A DNA stretch of 64,000 bases from Nageia nagi (taxonomy: Eukaryota; Pinophyta): NCBI GenBank assembly GCA_050084985.1, contig JBITNC010000001.1, positions 155,186,001 to 155,250,000 of the forward strand, given 5' to 3'. Below, piece by piece: positions 23,830-34,440 of the stretch (the first letter of the stretch is position 1; each line of letters starts with the position of its first letter). Below the pieces are notes generated by a model. That model ran no database searches. It saw only the letters and a list, made by a program, of their open reading frames with translations, and was not told the origin of the DNA. The position numbers and the translations under genes are program-made.

Positions 23830-24620
23830 TCTATATTATTGTTGAATTTTTTATTTCTTAGCCACATTAATTCAAATTTGAAGGGGGATTTGATGATCTT
23901 GCACCATCCTCAATAGATAGATATAGTGGGTTATGGTTAGACCCAATCCTTAGAAGGGTATTAAGGTGAAAGTTATCATTGTTGTTGTACCAAACTAAGT
24001 TTACTAGAATTATATCTAATTTGCATTATATTAAATAAATCCTCCACTCTTTTGTTTGACCAAGTGTAGCTTAAGCTATTTAGAACCATATTCAGTAGAC
24101 CATAGTTCACAATGAAAGAGCAAAAGATCCACCATTACATTAGTATAATTAGTGTTGCTTCCATTATTTTCTAATACTTATAAGAGGGTATTGAAAGAAT
24201 TAACTATGAGCTATATTCTTTCCTTTAAGGTAATATTAAAAGCTGAGAGTTCCTTCCATACCTTTCTTCTCCAACCTGGGTGATTAGGAGCATAGATATC
24301 GGTTACATTGAGCTTACTATTACTAGAAGATAACTACATAGTAATTTGATTATTTATCTTGTATATAGTAGAATGTATAAAAGTCTCTTTCCCCTAGGTA
24401 GATATTAGGCCTCTTAAAGCCCCTTAAGCCTCTATAACTACTCCATGTTCTTCTCCCCATAAGGATGAAATGATATTTAAATTATTTTATAAATTAAGTT
24501 TTATTTCTTGAAGTAGAATTACCTCTGAATTATGTTGTTTGAAAAAAGATTTGAAATGTATTTTTTTATTGGGATTGTTCAATCCTTGAACATTTTAGAA
24601 AATTATCTTCATTTTCTCCC
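23830..24620 (-). pseudogene. LINE-B endonuclease relic
   Basis: The minus strand starts near 24610 with MKIIF, then NVQGLNNPNKKIHFKSFF, EVILLQEIKL, SLWGEEHGVVIEA, ISTWGKETFIHSTIYKINNQ and VTDIYAPNHPGWRRKVW. This is the apurinic endonuclease-like domain of L1 ORF2. The C-terminal endonuclease part survives as SYTWSNKRVEDLF and IGSNHNPLYLSIEDGARSS, the equivalent of the SDH box, with frameshifts. Continues into the reverse transcriptase at 22530. Confidence 0.88.
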
Positions 24621-25880
24621 TCCACAGAGGGTTCTTTCTATGGTATATTATCTACCATCTACTATTTCATGTTCAAATATCTTTATATAATACATATTTG
24701 GTAATTAATATCATTATGAATATATTAATTAAAGGGACTTAGGGAAATATCTAAGTATTAAACCTTACCTTGCATTTTTTATTGGCATTAATTAGAGAAA
24801 AATTAAAATATTCAATCACCATCAAATCTTATAATTTAGGGTCCAAGATATTGTCCTCCTATTTGTGTGCATTAGGTGTTGTGGTAGAATTATGGTAGGA
24901 GATTAATCCAAAAATGTAAACCTTAGTATTAGGGGTTTGATTTTTTCTATTCATTGAGGAAGAGAGAGTAGATATACTCAATTACTTTTGTAAGTGCATT
25001 AAATCTAATAACAGTATGAATGAAAGGGTAAATCATGAGATGAAGTAGTATTTTCCTTTACAAACTATAGGAATTAGAGATGAATTACACTAGTAGCTCA
25101 AACATGTGAAAAGGAATTCATGGTAGTCTACCTATAATATCCATAAAAAAAAACCATTGGAGGTAGGATTTGATTGATAGAAGAAAATTGCCTTTTTCAT
25201 GAATCTCAACTTAGGAGGGATGAATGTATATCATGGGTCATACTATTTGGCATGGGCACAAACACACTTGCATATGTAATTTTTAGAGGGATTTTCTTAA
25301 TGTTATAATTTTATGTTTTCAATTTAGATGAATATGGATTAATGCATACCATAAAAATGGTATAATTATGCATAGTATACATGGTTTTTCATTTAATATA
25401 TTAAGAAGAGTTTCATAATTGCATATTTCATATATTAACAAGAGTTCATCATTCACTGTTGCATGCATTTTAAAGTAAAAGTATTGTTTATTTTATATGT
25501 ATATATTTATTTGAATATCTATTAAAATTTTATGAAAATTATGAATAATAATTATTTAGATTTGATTAAATAGATATACATTATTCATATATTATTCCAA
25601 ATTAATGCTTGATTATAAATATCATATACAAATCATTATTTATATATACGTATAATTGATGTACATTAAAAAGAGATTTAAATTGGTATTGATCATTTGA
25701 TATAAATATTCATAAGTAACAATACATATTAACATATGCATTTATATTCATTATGTATTAAATCTATATCATTAGATAATTAAAATTATAAAAATCATTA
25801 TAATAAGATATCATGAATAATTATTCATTTATTATTAATTATAAATATGAGTATTAACATATAAAAATGAGATATTAATA
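24621..25880. other. AT-rich spacer, no gene seen
   Basis: Possibly LINE-B 5' sequence at first, then very AT-rich DNA. No motif recognised. Confidence 0.45.
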
Positions 25881-26250
25881 AAAGGTTTTTTTTGACAAGA
25901 TGCATAGATATAATTCATAAGTATATGATTAATCCAAATGTTATATTTTTTGATGTATTATCTACATGTGGCCTAATAGGTCTAGTGAAAGAGGTATTAA
26001 CAATTCAAATCCATGAATGATTATTCTTGTATTACACCCATAATGAAAAATTTTATATGATGTAGTTTGCAACATACAAATGAGATAACATTACTATATT
26101 ATTTTTTGGATGAATCATTATACATGCATTGTTGAACTTCTTTATCATGCAGGCTATCTTGAGGTGAGGAAGATTTTATATTCATTATCAAAATACCTCA
26201 ATTAAGTATTATCTTATGGTCTATAATAATTACAAGATATACATAAAATG
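25880..26250 (+). pseudogene. PPR protein gene fragment (C-terminal repeats)
   Basis: Frame pieces include MINPNVIFFDVLSTCGLIGL, matching the 'PN..TF..VLsaC.haGLv' PPR motif, and, further on, MNHYTCIVELLYHAGYLEVR, matching the 'HY.CmVDLLGRAG.LeeA' motif found near the end of PLS-class PPR proteins. The two are about 90 bp apart and in different frames. This fragment is not within the 26.9-30.95 kb duplicate but could be a separated piece of the same ancestral gene. Confidence 0.75.
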
Positions 26251-26539
26251 AATTTTCTAAAATTCCTCTTCGCATTTTCAAGTTTCTAACTCCCTTTTTA
26301 TTTATTTTTGTATAAGGTTAAAGTAGGTTAAATCAATTTAAAAATATAACTTTATATCATGCATCAAGTCAATTTCATATGTATAATGCATTAAATTTAA
26401 TTCATCTTCATACATCATATCAATATAACATATCTAAAAAATCAATACAAAAATGAAAATAAGGAAAATGAGGTATCTTCTCACAAAATCATACTTACAT
26501 TTAAAATTCTCCCATTTTGCTTTTAATAAGTTTCAAATA

Positions 26540-26660
26540 AATATATATCAAAACTATGTATATCCATGTTACATCAAAACTATGCATATCCATGTTGCAT
26601 GCAACTTATTGATATCTATGTTACATCAAAACTATCCATATCCAAGTATGTCATATATCA
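26540..26660. repeat. Short imperfect repeats of 'tccatgttacatcaaaacta'
   Basis: Three or four loosely tandem copies of 'atgttacatcaaaactatgc' with variable spacing. Confidence 0.6.
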
Positions 26661-27009
26661 AAAGTATGTTACATATCTAAATATATTACAACATAACTCT
26701 AATATGCAAGTATATTTTAAACATATTTAATGTTAACATAAAAAAAAGTAGTAGAGAAAAGTACAAATTATCAATCTTATAATGCTAGTTCAAAAATATA
26801 AGAGAAAGTTATCGTACCCAATGATAGTAGCCTTAAAAATATCCTTAATTAACCTCACATAAAATATAAAAAATAAGTATGGAGGGGAATGACATTTTGG
26901 AGCTTCCTGTAAGACCTAATCATTTTGACCTTTTCATTATTCCTTCTAAATGAGATTATTTTCTCTAGATGGGTGATAAGCATAGTGACTTTTGAGTAAC
27001 CTTTAAATT

Positions 27010-27623
27010 GGGTGGATGCAAGAAAATGAGTCCACATAAAGAGGAAGTTTTATGACTTAGAAAAATTTAAAAATAAATTTTTTTTTTTATGAATTTTGAG
27101 TAAAAAATATATGGAAACAACCTTTAGATAATTTTCTACAAAATTAAAAAAGGAATTTTTAAAAAATAACTTTAAGTCAAATTATGCATGATGGATACAA
27201 GCATTTTTTAAAATTATAATTATGACCCATAAAAAATCATAAAAAAAATTTATGTTCATGAAAATATATCTAAGACAAGCTTCATTGTGTGAGGTATCTT
27301 TTCCCAAAAGAATTTAAAAAAAAAAATAGTTTAAATCAAAATATGTGTGACGAACACATGCATGGTATGGTCCCAAAACAATATTTTTTGAATAGTATTT
27401 TTTATTAATACACATCAAAAATAAATTTTTATCATATGTGCATTAGAATAAATTATATATTTGAAAACTAGACTCAAAGAACTACATTTTTACCTCATTG
27501 AAGTTCTTCAAGATTCCATGTTTAAGTGCTTCAAATTTTGAGATCAATGTAATCAAACCTAAAAATCAAGAAAAGACTTCTACTTTTTGGCCATAAAGTG
27601 GACCCAACTTCTTGCACTGATCC
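27010..27623. mobile_element. Non-autonomous TIR DNA transposon, copy 2
   Basis: Same element and same flanks as copy 1 at 13397-14027, carried by duplication of segment P. Ends GGGTGGATGCAAG and CTTGCACTGATCC. Confidence 0.75.
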
Positions 27624-28059
27624 AATTCTTCAATATCAATAGTAATCACCTTTCCTTCAACCATTATGTTACTAATCACCAGTAGCATTATTGATCTCTC
27701 TTAGTAATTTTTTGGAGACCTCTACAATTAAAACCATGATTCTCCTATGTTGTTAATTAGTGCTTATGTAAATTTATTAGACTAAAATAAGTAAGCTATA
27801 TTTTAATATGATAATCATATGAAGAAAAATAAATTTAATATGGTTAAAATAACATAAGATATATTTTTCCATAATAAATGTAGATAGAACATAAGTTATA
27901 TTTTTGTAGCAAAGAGATATAATCTCATGGAATACAATGATAATATGATATGCATATAATTGGTATGGTTTTAAGGGCTCAAGGGTGTTCATAAAATATA
28001 ATTGATTGATTTCAAACAAGATTCAATAACCTTTATAAGTAATTGTATTGTATTTACAA

Positions 28060-29760
28060 CTCTTGGAGCTTTAAAATAAGGCATGGACATTCATGGATAA
28101 ATAAGTAGGTATGGGCTTCTTTCAAATGAATTTATGACAATAGACCTAATAGAAATATATTCAAAATTGTAGGGCATGGAAGGAATTTTTGTACAAGAAA
28201 TTTTTATACATGATACCAATCATTTTCATGACTTCAAGGATGGATAGTATTCATGTAGTAACTACTAGTATTTTAATTAAGGATATTTTAATGGAAATAG
28301 AATGAACATGTTTCTAGCAAATGATTTATTTTTAAAAACTCATTTCAATAATATCCTATAGTTGTATTGTAGGTAGGTAATGATACAAGCATAATCTTTT
28401 TTGTAATTCATTAGAACTTATTGTTAGATTGTAAAAAACCTTCAAATATTAAGGGTTATCTTTAAGCTTGTAATTTTACCAATACATAATTCAAATATTT
28501 GAGCATTTATTTCAAATTTAAATAAAAAAACTAATAATCATATTGTAATAAATGTAATTTCATTGAATGTAATGAATGAAGGATATGAGGGAAATAGTTG
28601 TAGTAACTGATTTATCTATTTGAACAAATGGAATATCTAGATGATTTTACATTTATTAGTGTATTATCTCCATTTAGCCATGCAAGTCCAATAAAAGAGA
28701 GCTATAAATACTTCATGAATTACTATTATTATATTAGGTAAAGGTTACTATAAATTCAATATCCAAGTTACCCTTAAAGAGGAAATAATCTTATTTTAAA
28801 TAAATGATGAGATGGTGACCATAACAAAGGATGTTATAGGCACCTTCATTTCCTAGCCTACCAATAAAACATGATGCTATAGTGTGGATGTATTTTCTTG
28901 GTACCTATACAATTCATAATAAAATAGGTATTAATCAAAATGGTTTAGTGAAAAAAGGTTATCAATACATGTATAAAATTAAGATAATAGCCCTAATAGA
29001 TATTTATGCAAAATGTGGAAGCATAAAGATAACAATAGTTTTATTTGACAAGATGTGTTATGAAAAACTAATATCATGGAATGCAATGATTGTAGGATAT
29101 ACAAGGAATGGTATGAGAAAGGAAGGCACCATTAAACTTTAGTAATTGAAATATATCAACATTAATTTATACATTATTACATTTGTTCATGATTTATTCT
29201 TATTATATTCCACCCATAATGTATACATAATACATAATTGATTATTATTAAATTCCATACATAATGAATGCATAATACATGCATCTTAATCATGTTGGGA
29301 AATAAGATGAAGTGCAAGATTATTATAAATAGTATGCTAATAAAATCTAAATTTGTAGTGTGGAGTTATTTTTTCAGCACAAGAAATTCATAGGTAATGG
29401 TGATGGAATCATTCACCTTTTAATAAACCCTTAACTCATATGCTCTCTCAGCTTCCTCACCTTATTTCTTTGTTTGTGTATTTTGTTATGTTTATTTTCA
29501 ATTATGCATGTAGGTAAATCCCCAAACTAATTTGCTTGTGAAGATAAGTGCTTTTATTGATTTTGTTATATCAATTTGGATGAAAAAACCCCATAGTAAA
29601 TGTGGGTTTATTTATCATGCAATTATGATAAGAACCTTGATATTCATGTATGCAAAATATGAGAGAATTAATATGGTAAGGATTTTATTTGACAAGATTC
29701 ATTATGAACAAATAATTCTATAGAAAGAGATGTAGGTCTAGTGATAGAGTACTATCAATA
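28060..29760 (+). pseudogene. PPR protein gene remnant, copy 2 (more complete)
   Basis: Successive PPR motifs can be followed on the plus strand. Around 28080-28170 a frame resembling 'iHG.i.r.G...n.f....Li.mYsk' reads YGLLSNEFMTIDLIEIYSK. At 28640-28700 comes FEQMEYLDDFTFISVLSPF followed by SHASPIKE. At 28960-29145 comes ALIDIYAKCGSIKITIVLF followed by ISWNAMIVGYTRNGMRKEG. At 29590-29725 comes RTLIFMYAKYERINMVRILF with a following FDKIHYEQIIL. The pieces are separated by stops and indels. It was once a PLS-class PPR gene, normally an organelle RNA-processing factor. No DYW or E domain is visible. Confidence 0.8.
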
Positions 29761-30489
29761 ACTAAAATTTAAAAATATCATTATTACATTCATAATGAAT
29801 GAAGTTACACAGTCCATGTATGTTTTATCTTCTTAGTTATGCTAAGCATCTAGATGTAGAAAAAGACTTCATAAATAGCATGCTAATAAAATACTATGTA
29901 GTATAGAGTTAGAGAAAACACTTTGATAAATGAATTGATTTTTAGTGTTTATACAACAACATAACCTCTTCGAATAGCGATAATTAGAAGTGCAAATTGC
30001 TAATAAAGTAATTCAAAAAATTTAGAATGATTATAATATTAAGGATAAAATAAAAATATAATTAAATTGAAACTATAAAGTTCTTTATATCCACATAATA
30101 TTATTAATTTCAAAAAGAAAAACTTATAATTTCTCAACTAATAACTATTTCATATGAACTTCATATTGAAACTGGTAAATAGATAATACTAAAAATGCAT
30201 TAAGATAAAAGAGTTAGTAAATTTTGTATTCTAAATGTAGATGCCTAAAAATGATTTATTATTTATTTAGTAAATCATATTTGGACTCATTAAATGATTA
30301 ATTGGCAATAATACATAAATCCAGATAAATTATTATTACAATGCAATACCATGTGCTAGGACTAATGTAATATCATATGCCATGGTTTATATTTTAAATT
30401 ATCTTAAATATAGAAAATATTATTATTATTGTTATGTGTTGGATTTCACTCCTTTCTATTTTGTTATAGGTTATAAATATGGAAGGTGA

Positions 30490-30863
30490 AGGTTGACATC
30501 CTTATCGGATCTCTCTAATAGGTGGTTATCTCAAACATCAAACTTATAATGTCTCTTGATGAAACCTATCTTGAGAAATTTATTATACTCTCTAAGATTT
30601 GTTATCTCTCCTTTATGCATGACATGAATCATCAAGTTCCATGCAATAAACAATGTACCATTCCCATGCAACCAGTGGCATGCACCCTTTAGATCGAGAG
30701 GTCCAAATTTTGGGGAATGACTCATGGTACCATTCAAGTGAATATTCATTGCAAGCTCATCTGAATTCCAATTACAATCCTTCATTGTTGTTATGCTTTG
30801 GGGATTGTACAAAAATTGGTTACTTATCCACTTTATATTAGGTTTTATATGTTTCACGTACAT
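30490..30863 (-). pseudogene. F-box-associated-like relic, copy 2
   Basis: A 110-codon open minus-strand frame carries PQSITTMKDCNWNSDELAMN, LDLKGACHWLHGNGTLFIAW and EYNKFLKIGFIKRHYKFDV. The 'lkGacHWl...t.fiaW' pattern is what suggests an F-box-associated or kelch-like strand. Similarity is weak, no F-box precedes it, and the equivalent frame in copy 1 (15991-16330) is broken. Unrelated origin cannot be excluded. Confidence 0.3.
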
Positions 30864-30950
30864 TCATTTTGTATTTGATATAGAGTATATCATTGTATAA
30901 TAATTGTATTTGTAGACTATTTATTTTTGTATGTATTGATTCATTAATTA

Positions 30951-32529
30951 CATATTTTTGGATTTGCACTAAATACCATAGAATATAAGACTCATTTTCT
31001 CAATTTTTTCTCACTTTACAAAGACATAAGAGAAACATACAAAAGTATTTATGATTACAACTTAATCAAAACAAACTTGGAAATTTTATTATAGAACTTA
31101 ATTATATGAGAAAGATAATTTGAATAGTTGATTAATGTATTTTCTTTCTTTTGTTATCTAAATAAATTTTGATAGGTCCTCCAAACCTTTGATTTAAAAA
31201 GGATAGTAAAAGACTTATCTTATCTAGTACCTTTGTACAAGGAAAATAATAACTCACCTTACTCTAAATGATTATATAACTTCATAATGAATTTATGAAA
31301 ATGTGATTTAGAATTTGTACAAATACATGGTAGACCCTTATTGAATTGTACCTCTATTCATACCCAAAATCTAAGGTATTTTATTTTAAATTATTAAAAT
31401 TATTAAGTTCAGCACCTATAATTTAGAAACATAATGATCAAAGCATCATATTTTTTATTTAAAAATAAATTAAATGATTATATTTCTCATTCATTTCATA
31501 AGGAACTAATCATATTTGACCACATTAATATGTAAGGAATGTAATTCCAAAAATCTACATTATTTTTCCCTACTATGACAACTTAATACAAATTAGTCAA
31601 ATATTATTGAATTACAACTTCACTTTTGTACAATTACTTGAGAATTACATTGTTTCTATAATCATCATACAATTACAATTTACAATAATTACATTATCTT
31701 TGTAACTTTAATAAAATTTGAAGTAATCTTCTAGCTTCACCCATCTTGAACAAAATTTGGAATCACTTTAATGGATGCAAGACTATGGATTGGATCAACA
31801 CTTTTATATGGAAATCTAAATGTATTTATGAGCCAAAATATACCATGCATTTCACAACATAAGTTCCATACATTCACTTTAAATAAAAACTTCTTAAACT
31901 TTTACAAATATACTCATAGAAAATCAAGTTCTATCTCAACTCAATATTTTAAAAAATATAGTCTAAGTATTTTCTTTGAAATAAAATTCCCCTTTTATTT
32001 CACTATTACTTGTTATGTTTTATTTAACTTTCATCTATAAAATAATTGAACTTATTTTATATTATTCAATTTATTTCTTTACTAATAAAATTTAAAAGCA
32101 ATAAAAACTCAAAATTTAAATAATATATCATAATTACTATTAGTATATGATTATTAAATTATGATTATAACACATAAATATTAATATTAAATTATAAATT
32201 AATAAAAAATAATTTTGAAAATCAATATTAAGTATCTTATTTAAATAACACACACACACAAATATATATATTATAATAGTGGTAATTTTTAATGGGATCC
32301 AATAACCCTATTTATATGTACCTTGTGATATTCAATTACATTCCAAGATCTTCCAAAAAAACCACTAGTTTCAAAAAATACCTATAATAACTTTTGGCAT
32401 CATATGACATGCATTGACTAAGGTAAACCCTATGTCCTTTCAGTACAAAACAAATAATGAAGATAAAAAATGATATGATATAACACTTAACTACAGCTAG
32501 CACATTCAAAAATAACACTTGATCCTCAA
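30951..32529. other. AT-rich spacer, no gene seen
   Basis: Short plus-strand open frames (for example 31771-32040) have composition expected by chance. A short CA run lies near 32250-32260. Confidence 0.5.
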
Positions 32530-33420
32530 CATCTAGCTCCTTGCAAACAAGTTGTTAGAGCTTATCGACCATTGTTATGATGTTGTTCAATCCCTCTAGG
32601 AGAACTCCTCGTATTGCTCTAATATCCTTGAGCAATACCCACTATGTCATCCTCACCTTCTTCATAGATCCCTACTTGGCTATTGGTGATGTTGGGGGTA
32701 TTTATTTGTTAGATTCCTCAGAGTGCTCCTTCATCACTACCCTACTCCTCCTTTATGAGCTACACCTCCCTCCTTCAGCTTATTTCTTACATTTTTTATC
32801 CATGAATTTAGTGATAAGCAGAAAGAACCCTTGATGAAAGACAAATTTTGGTCTCTCCTTTTAAAATTCTTCTGCTAATTTATGTAATTCTTTGACCAAA
32901 AAATAAGGTACATTGACCCTTTTTCACCATCAAATATAGTTTAGGATTGCCAAATGGTATCCATGCACCCAATTCATCTATGTATCTAAGGTGAAGTAAT
33001 TCATTATTGTACTGACTACCTTCGACCATGGTTGAGGCAATCCTTCTCTCAAGATATATTTCCTATCACACCCAATTATCATTGATAAGGAGAAAACATT
33101 GAGCTCTATCTATTGCAGGTGTTTTTCCCTTATTATATTTAAACATTCATTTTCCAAACCAAATATTTCCTCCAAGACCATCAAGGAGATTTCAAATGAA
33201 AAGTCCCCTAATATTACACTCCCCTCCACCTAGATGTTCATCATTTGGTGTTAGACATTGATATCATATCCCTTAAAAATCTTTAAAACATTCCAATAGG
33301 CTACCTTCTTCAACATTTCATGGATGTCATCACTTATAAGGAGATTCATCAACTTTGAGCACAATTCCTTATGCCCTCCATCACCTCTCCCTATTTTGAA
33401 TTTTGTCATTAACACTAAAA
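32530..33420 (-). pseudogene. Relic of the unassigned protein family, member 2
   Basis: Minus strand from about 33420: LMNLLISDDIHEMLKKVAYW, FEISLMVLEEIFGLENECLN, VVSTIMNYFTLDT, HGYHLAILNYI, RVNVPYFLVKELHKLAEEF, then a charged tail with GVLLEGLNNIITMVDKL ending near 32530. About ten stops occur in some 290 codons of one frame, many explainable by C-to-T change. The middle part lines up with the relic at 16965-17530. The upstream extension to 33720 shows further protein-like sequence (ELREGK, EVSPLIEPKFVENMHRTLK). No domain is recognised; repeated occurrence suggests a gene carried by a transposable element. Confidence 0.45.
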
Positions 33421-33719
33421 GGTTATTTTAATGTTCTATGCATGTTCTCTACAAATTTTGGTTCAATTAATGGTGATACCTCAGCCTATTTCCCTTCTCT
33501 TAATTCTAGGAGATAGGCCTCCCACCCCTTAGAAGTCTAACCAATGAATTCACATGCATTATTTCCCATATTTCTTTCTAACTCAATTTCCTTCCTTATG
33601 TGAACAACCTCAAAGTATGATGTCCCTGGTACCTCTCCAACTTCAACTCTAGGAAATGGTAGCCCCACTCATGTTATCCCATAAGCTCACCTCTTATTGT
33701 GTTAATATAATAGTCTCTA

Positions 33720-34018
33720 CCATCCACCACCCTAACATTTTCAATTCATATATATATATTTAAATATATTATTTTTTAAGGCCAGTTGGGGCATGCAACT
33801 TGCTACTACAACCAACCTCCCTTCCTCTCTCTTTCAAGGGTTTAGGTTGCACCATGTTCCCCTCCTTAGAAAACACAAGGCTAACTAGCCCTAACTTGTG
33901 ATCCTCTTTTAAATAATTAAATAATATAATTTTAAATTATAAAATTTTATTTATTAAATATAATAAAATAATACAATTAGGATATAAAATTATTAAACTA
34001 TATATATAACATCAACTG

Positions 34019-34049
<31 letters not shown>

Positions 34050-34440
34050 TTATGTATGTATGTATGTATGTATATAACATCAATTGATTATTTCATAGAG
34101 CAATTCTCAAGCTTTTTACTCAATGTTATTTCTATATTCAAATGGATTTTTCTTTAAATTAGAAATTTATTGTTTAAGTGAACTTCCCATTCATTTATCA
34201 TTTAAATCTCATTCAACTTTTAAAGAATAAGCTACAATAAAAGCCTATGAATTTTACAAAATTTCCTTTAGAAATTAAGCATCAAATCTTAAAAATTTCC
34301 AATAAATACAATTCATAAATAGAATTTTAAATTATATTTTCTTAAAAATGGAAAGAGGGTATGTAATATTTGAAATCTAAACTTTGTAACCTTTGTCTCT
34401 TGAGCTCTGTTTCATCTTTAGCCACAATGATTAGTCAAAA
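33720..34440. other. Spacer with microsatellites
   Basis: No gene seen. Contains a GC-richer patch at 33780-33900 and the trinucleotide array at 34019. Confidence 0.5.
34019..34074. repeat. (TTA)n then (TATG)n compound microsatellite
   Basis: (ATT)10 at 34019-34048 followed by (TATG)5 at 34051-34074. Nearly identical 'tatataacatcaactgatta' copies flank it at about 34003 and 34071. Confidence 0.9.

Larger units (their letters stand above)
26920..30950. repeat. Segmental duplicate P, copy 2 (longer)
   Basis: Copy of 13307-16467 with an extra 870 bp at 28000-28865. The extra part carries PPR-like sequence, so the shorter copy suffered a deletion. Non-coding stretches inside (29760-30480) show nothing else recognisable. 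Confidence 0.85.

Noticed and set aside
31771-32040. 89-codon plus-strand frame
   Set aside because: Phe/Tyr/Lys/Asn-rich as expected from random AT-rich DNA; not repeated in the window and no motif.
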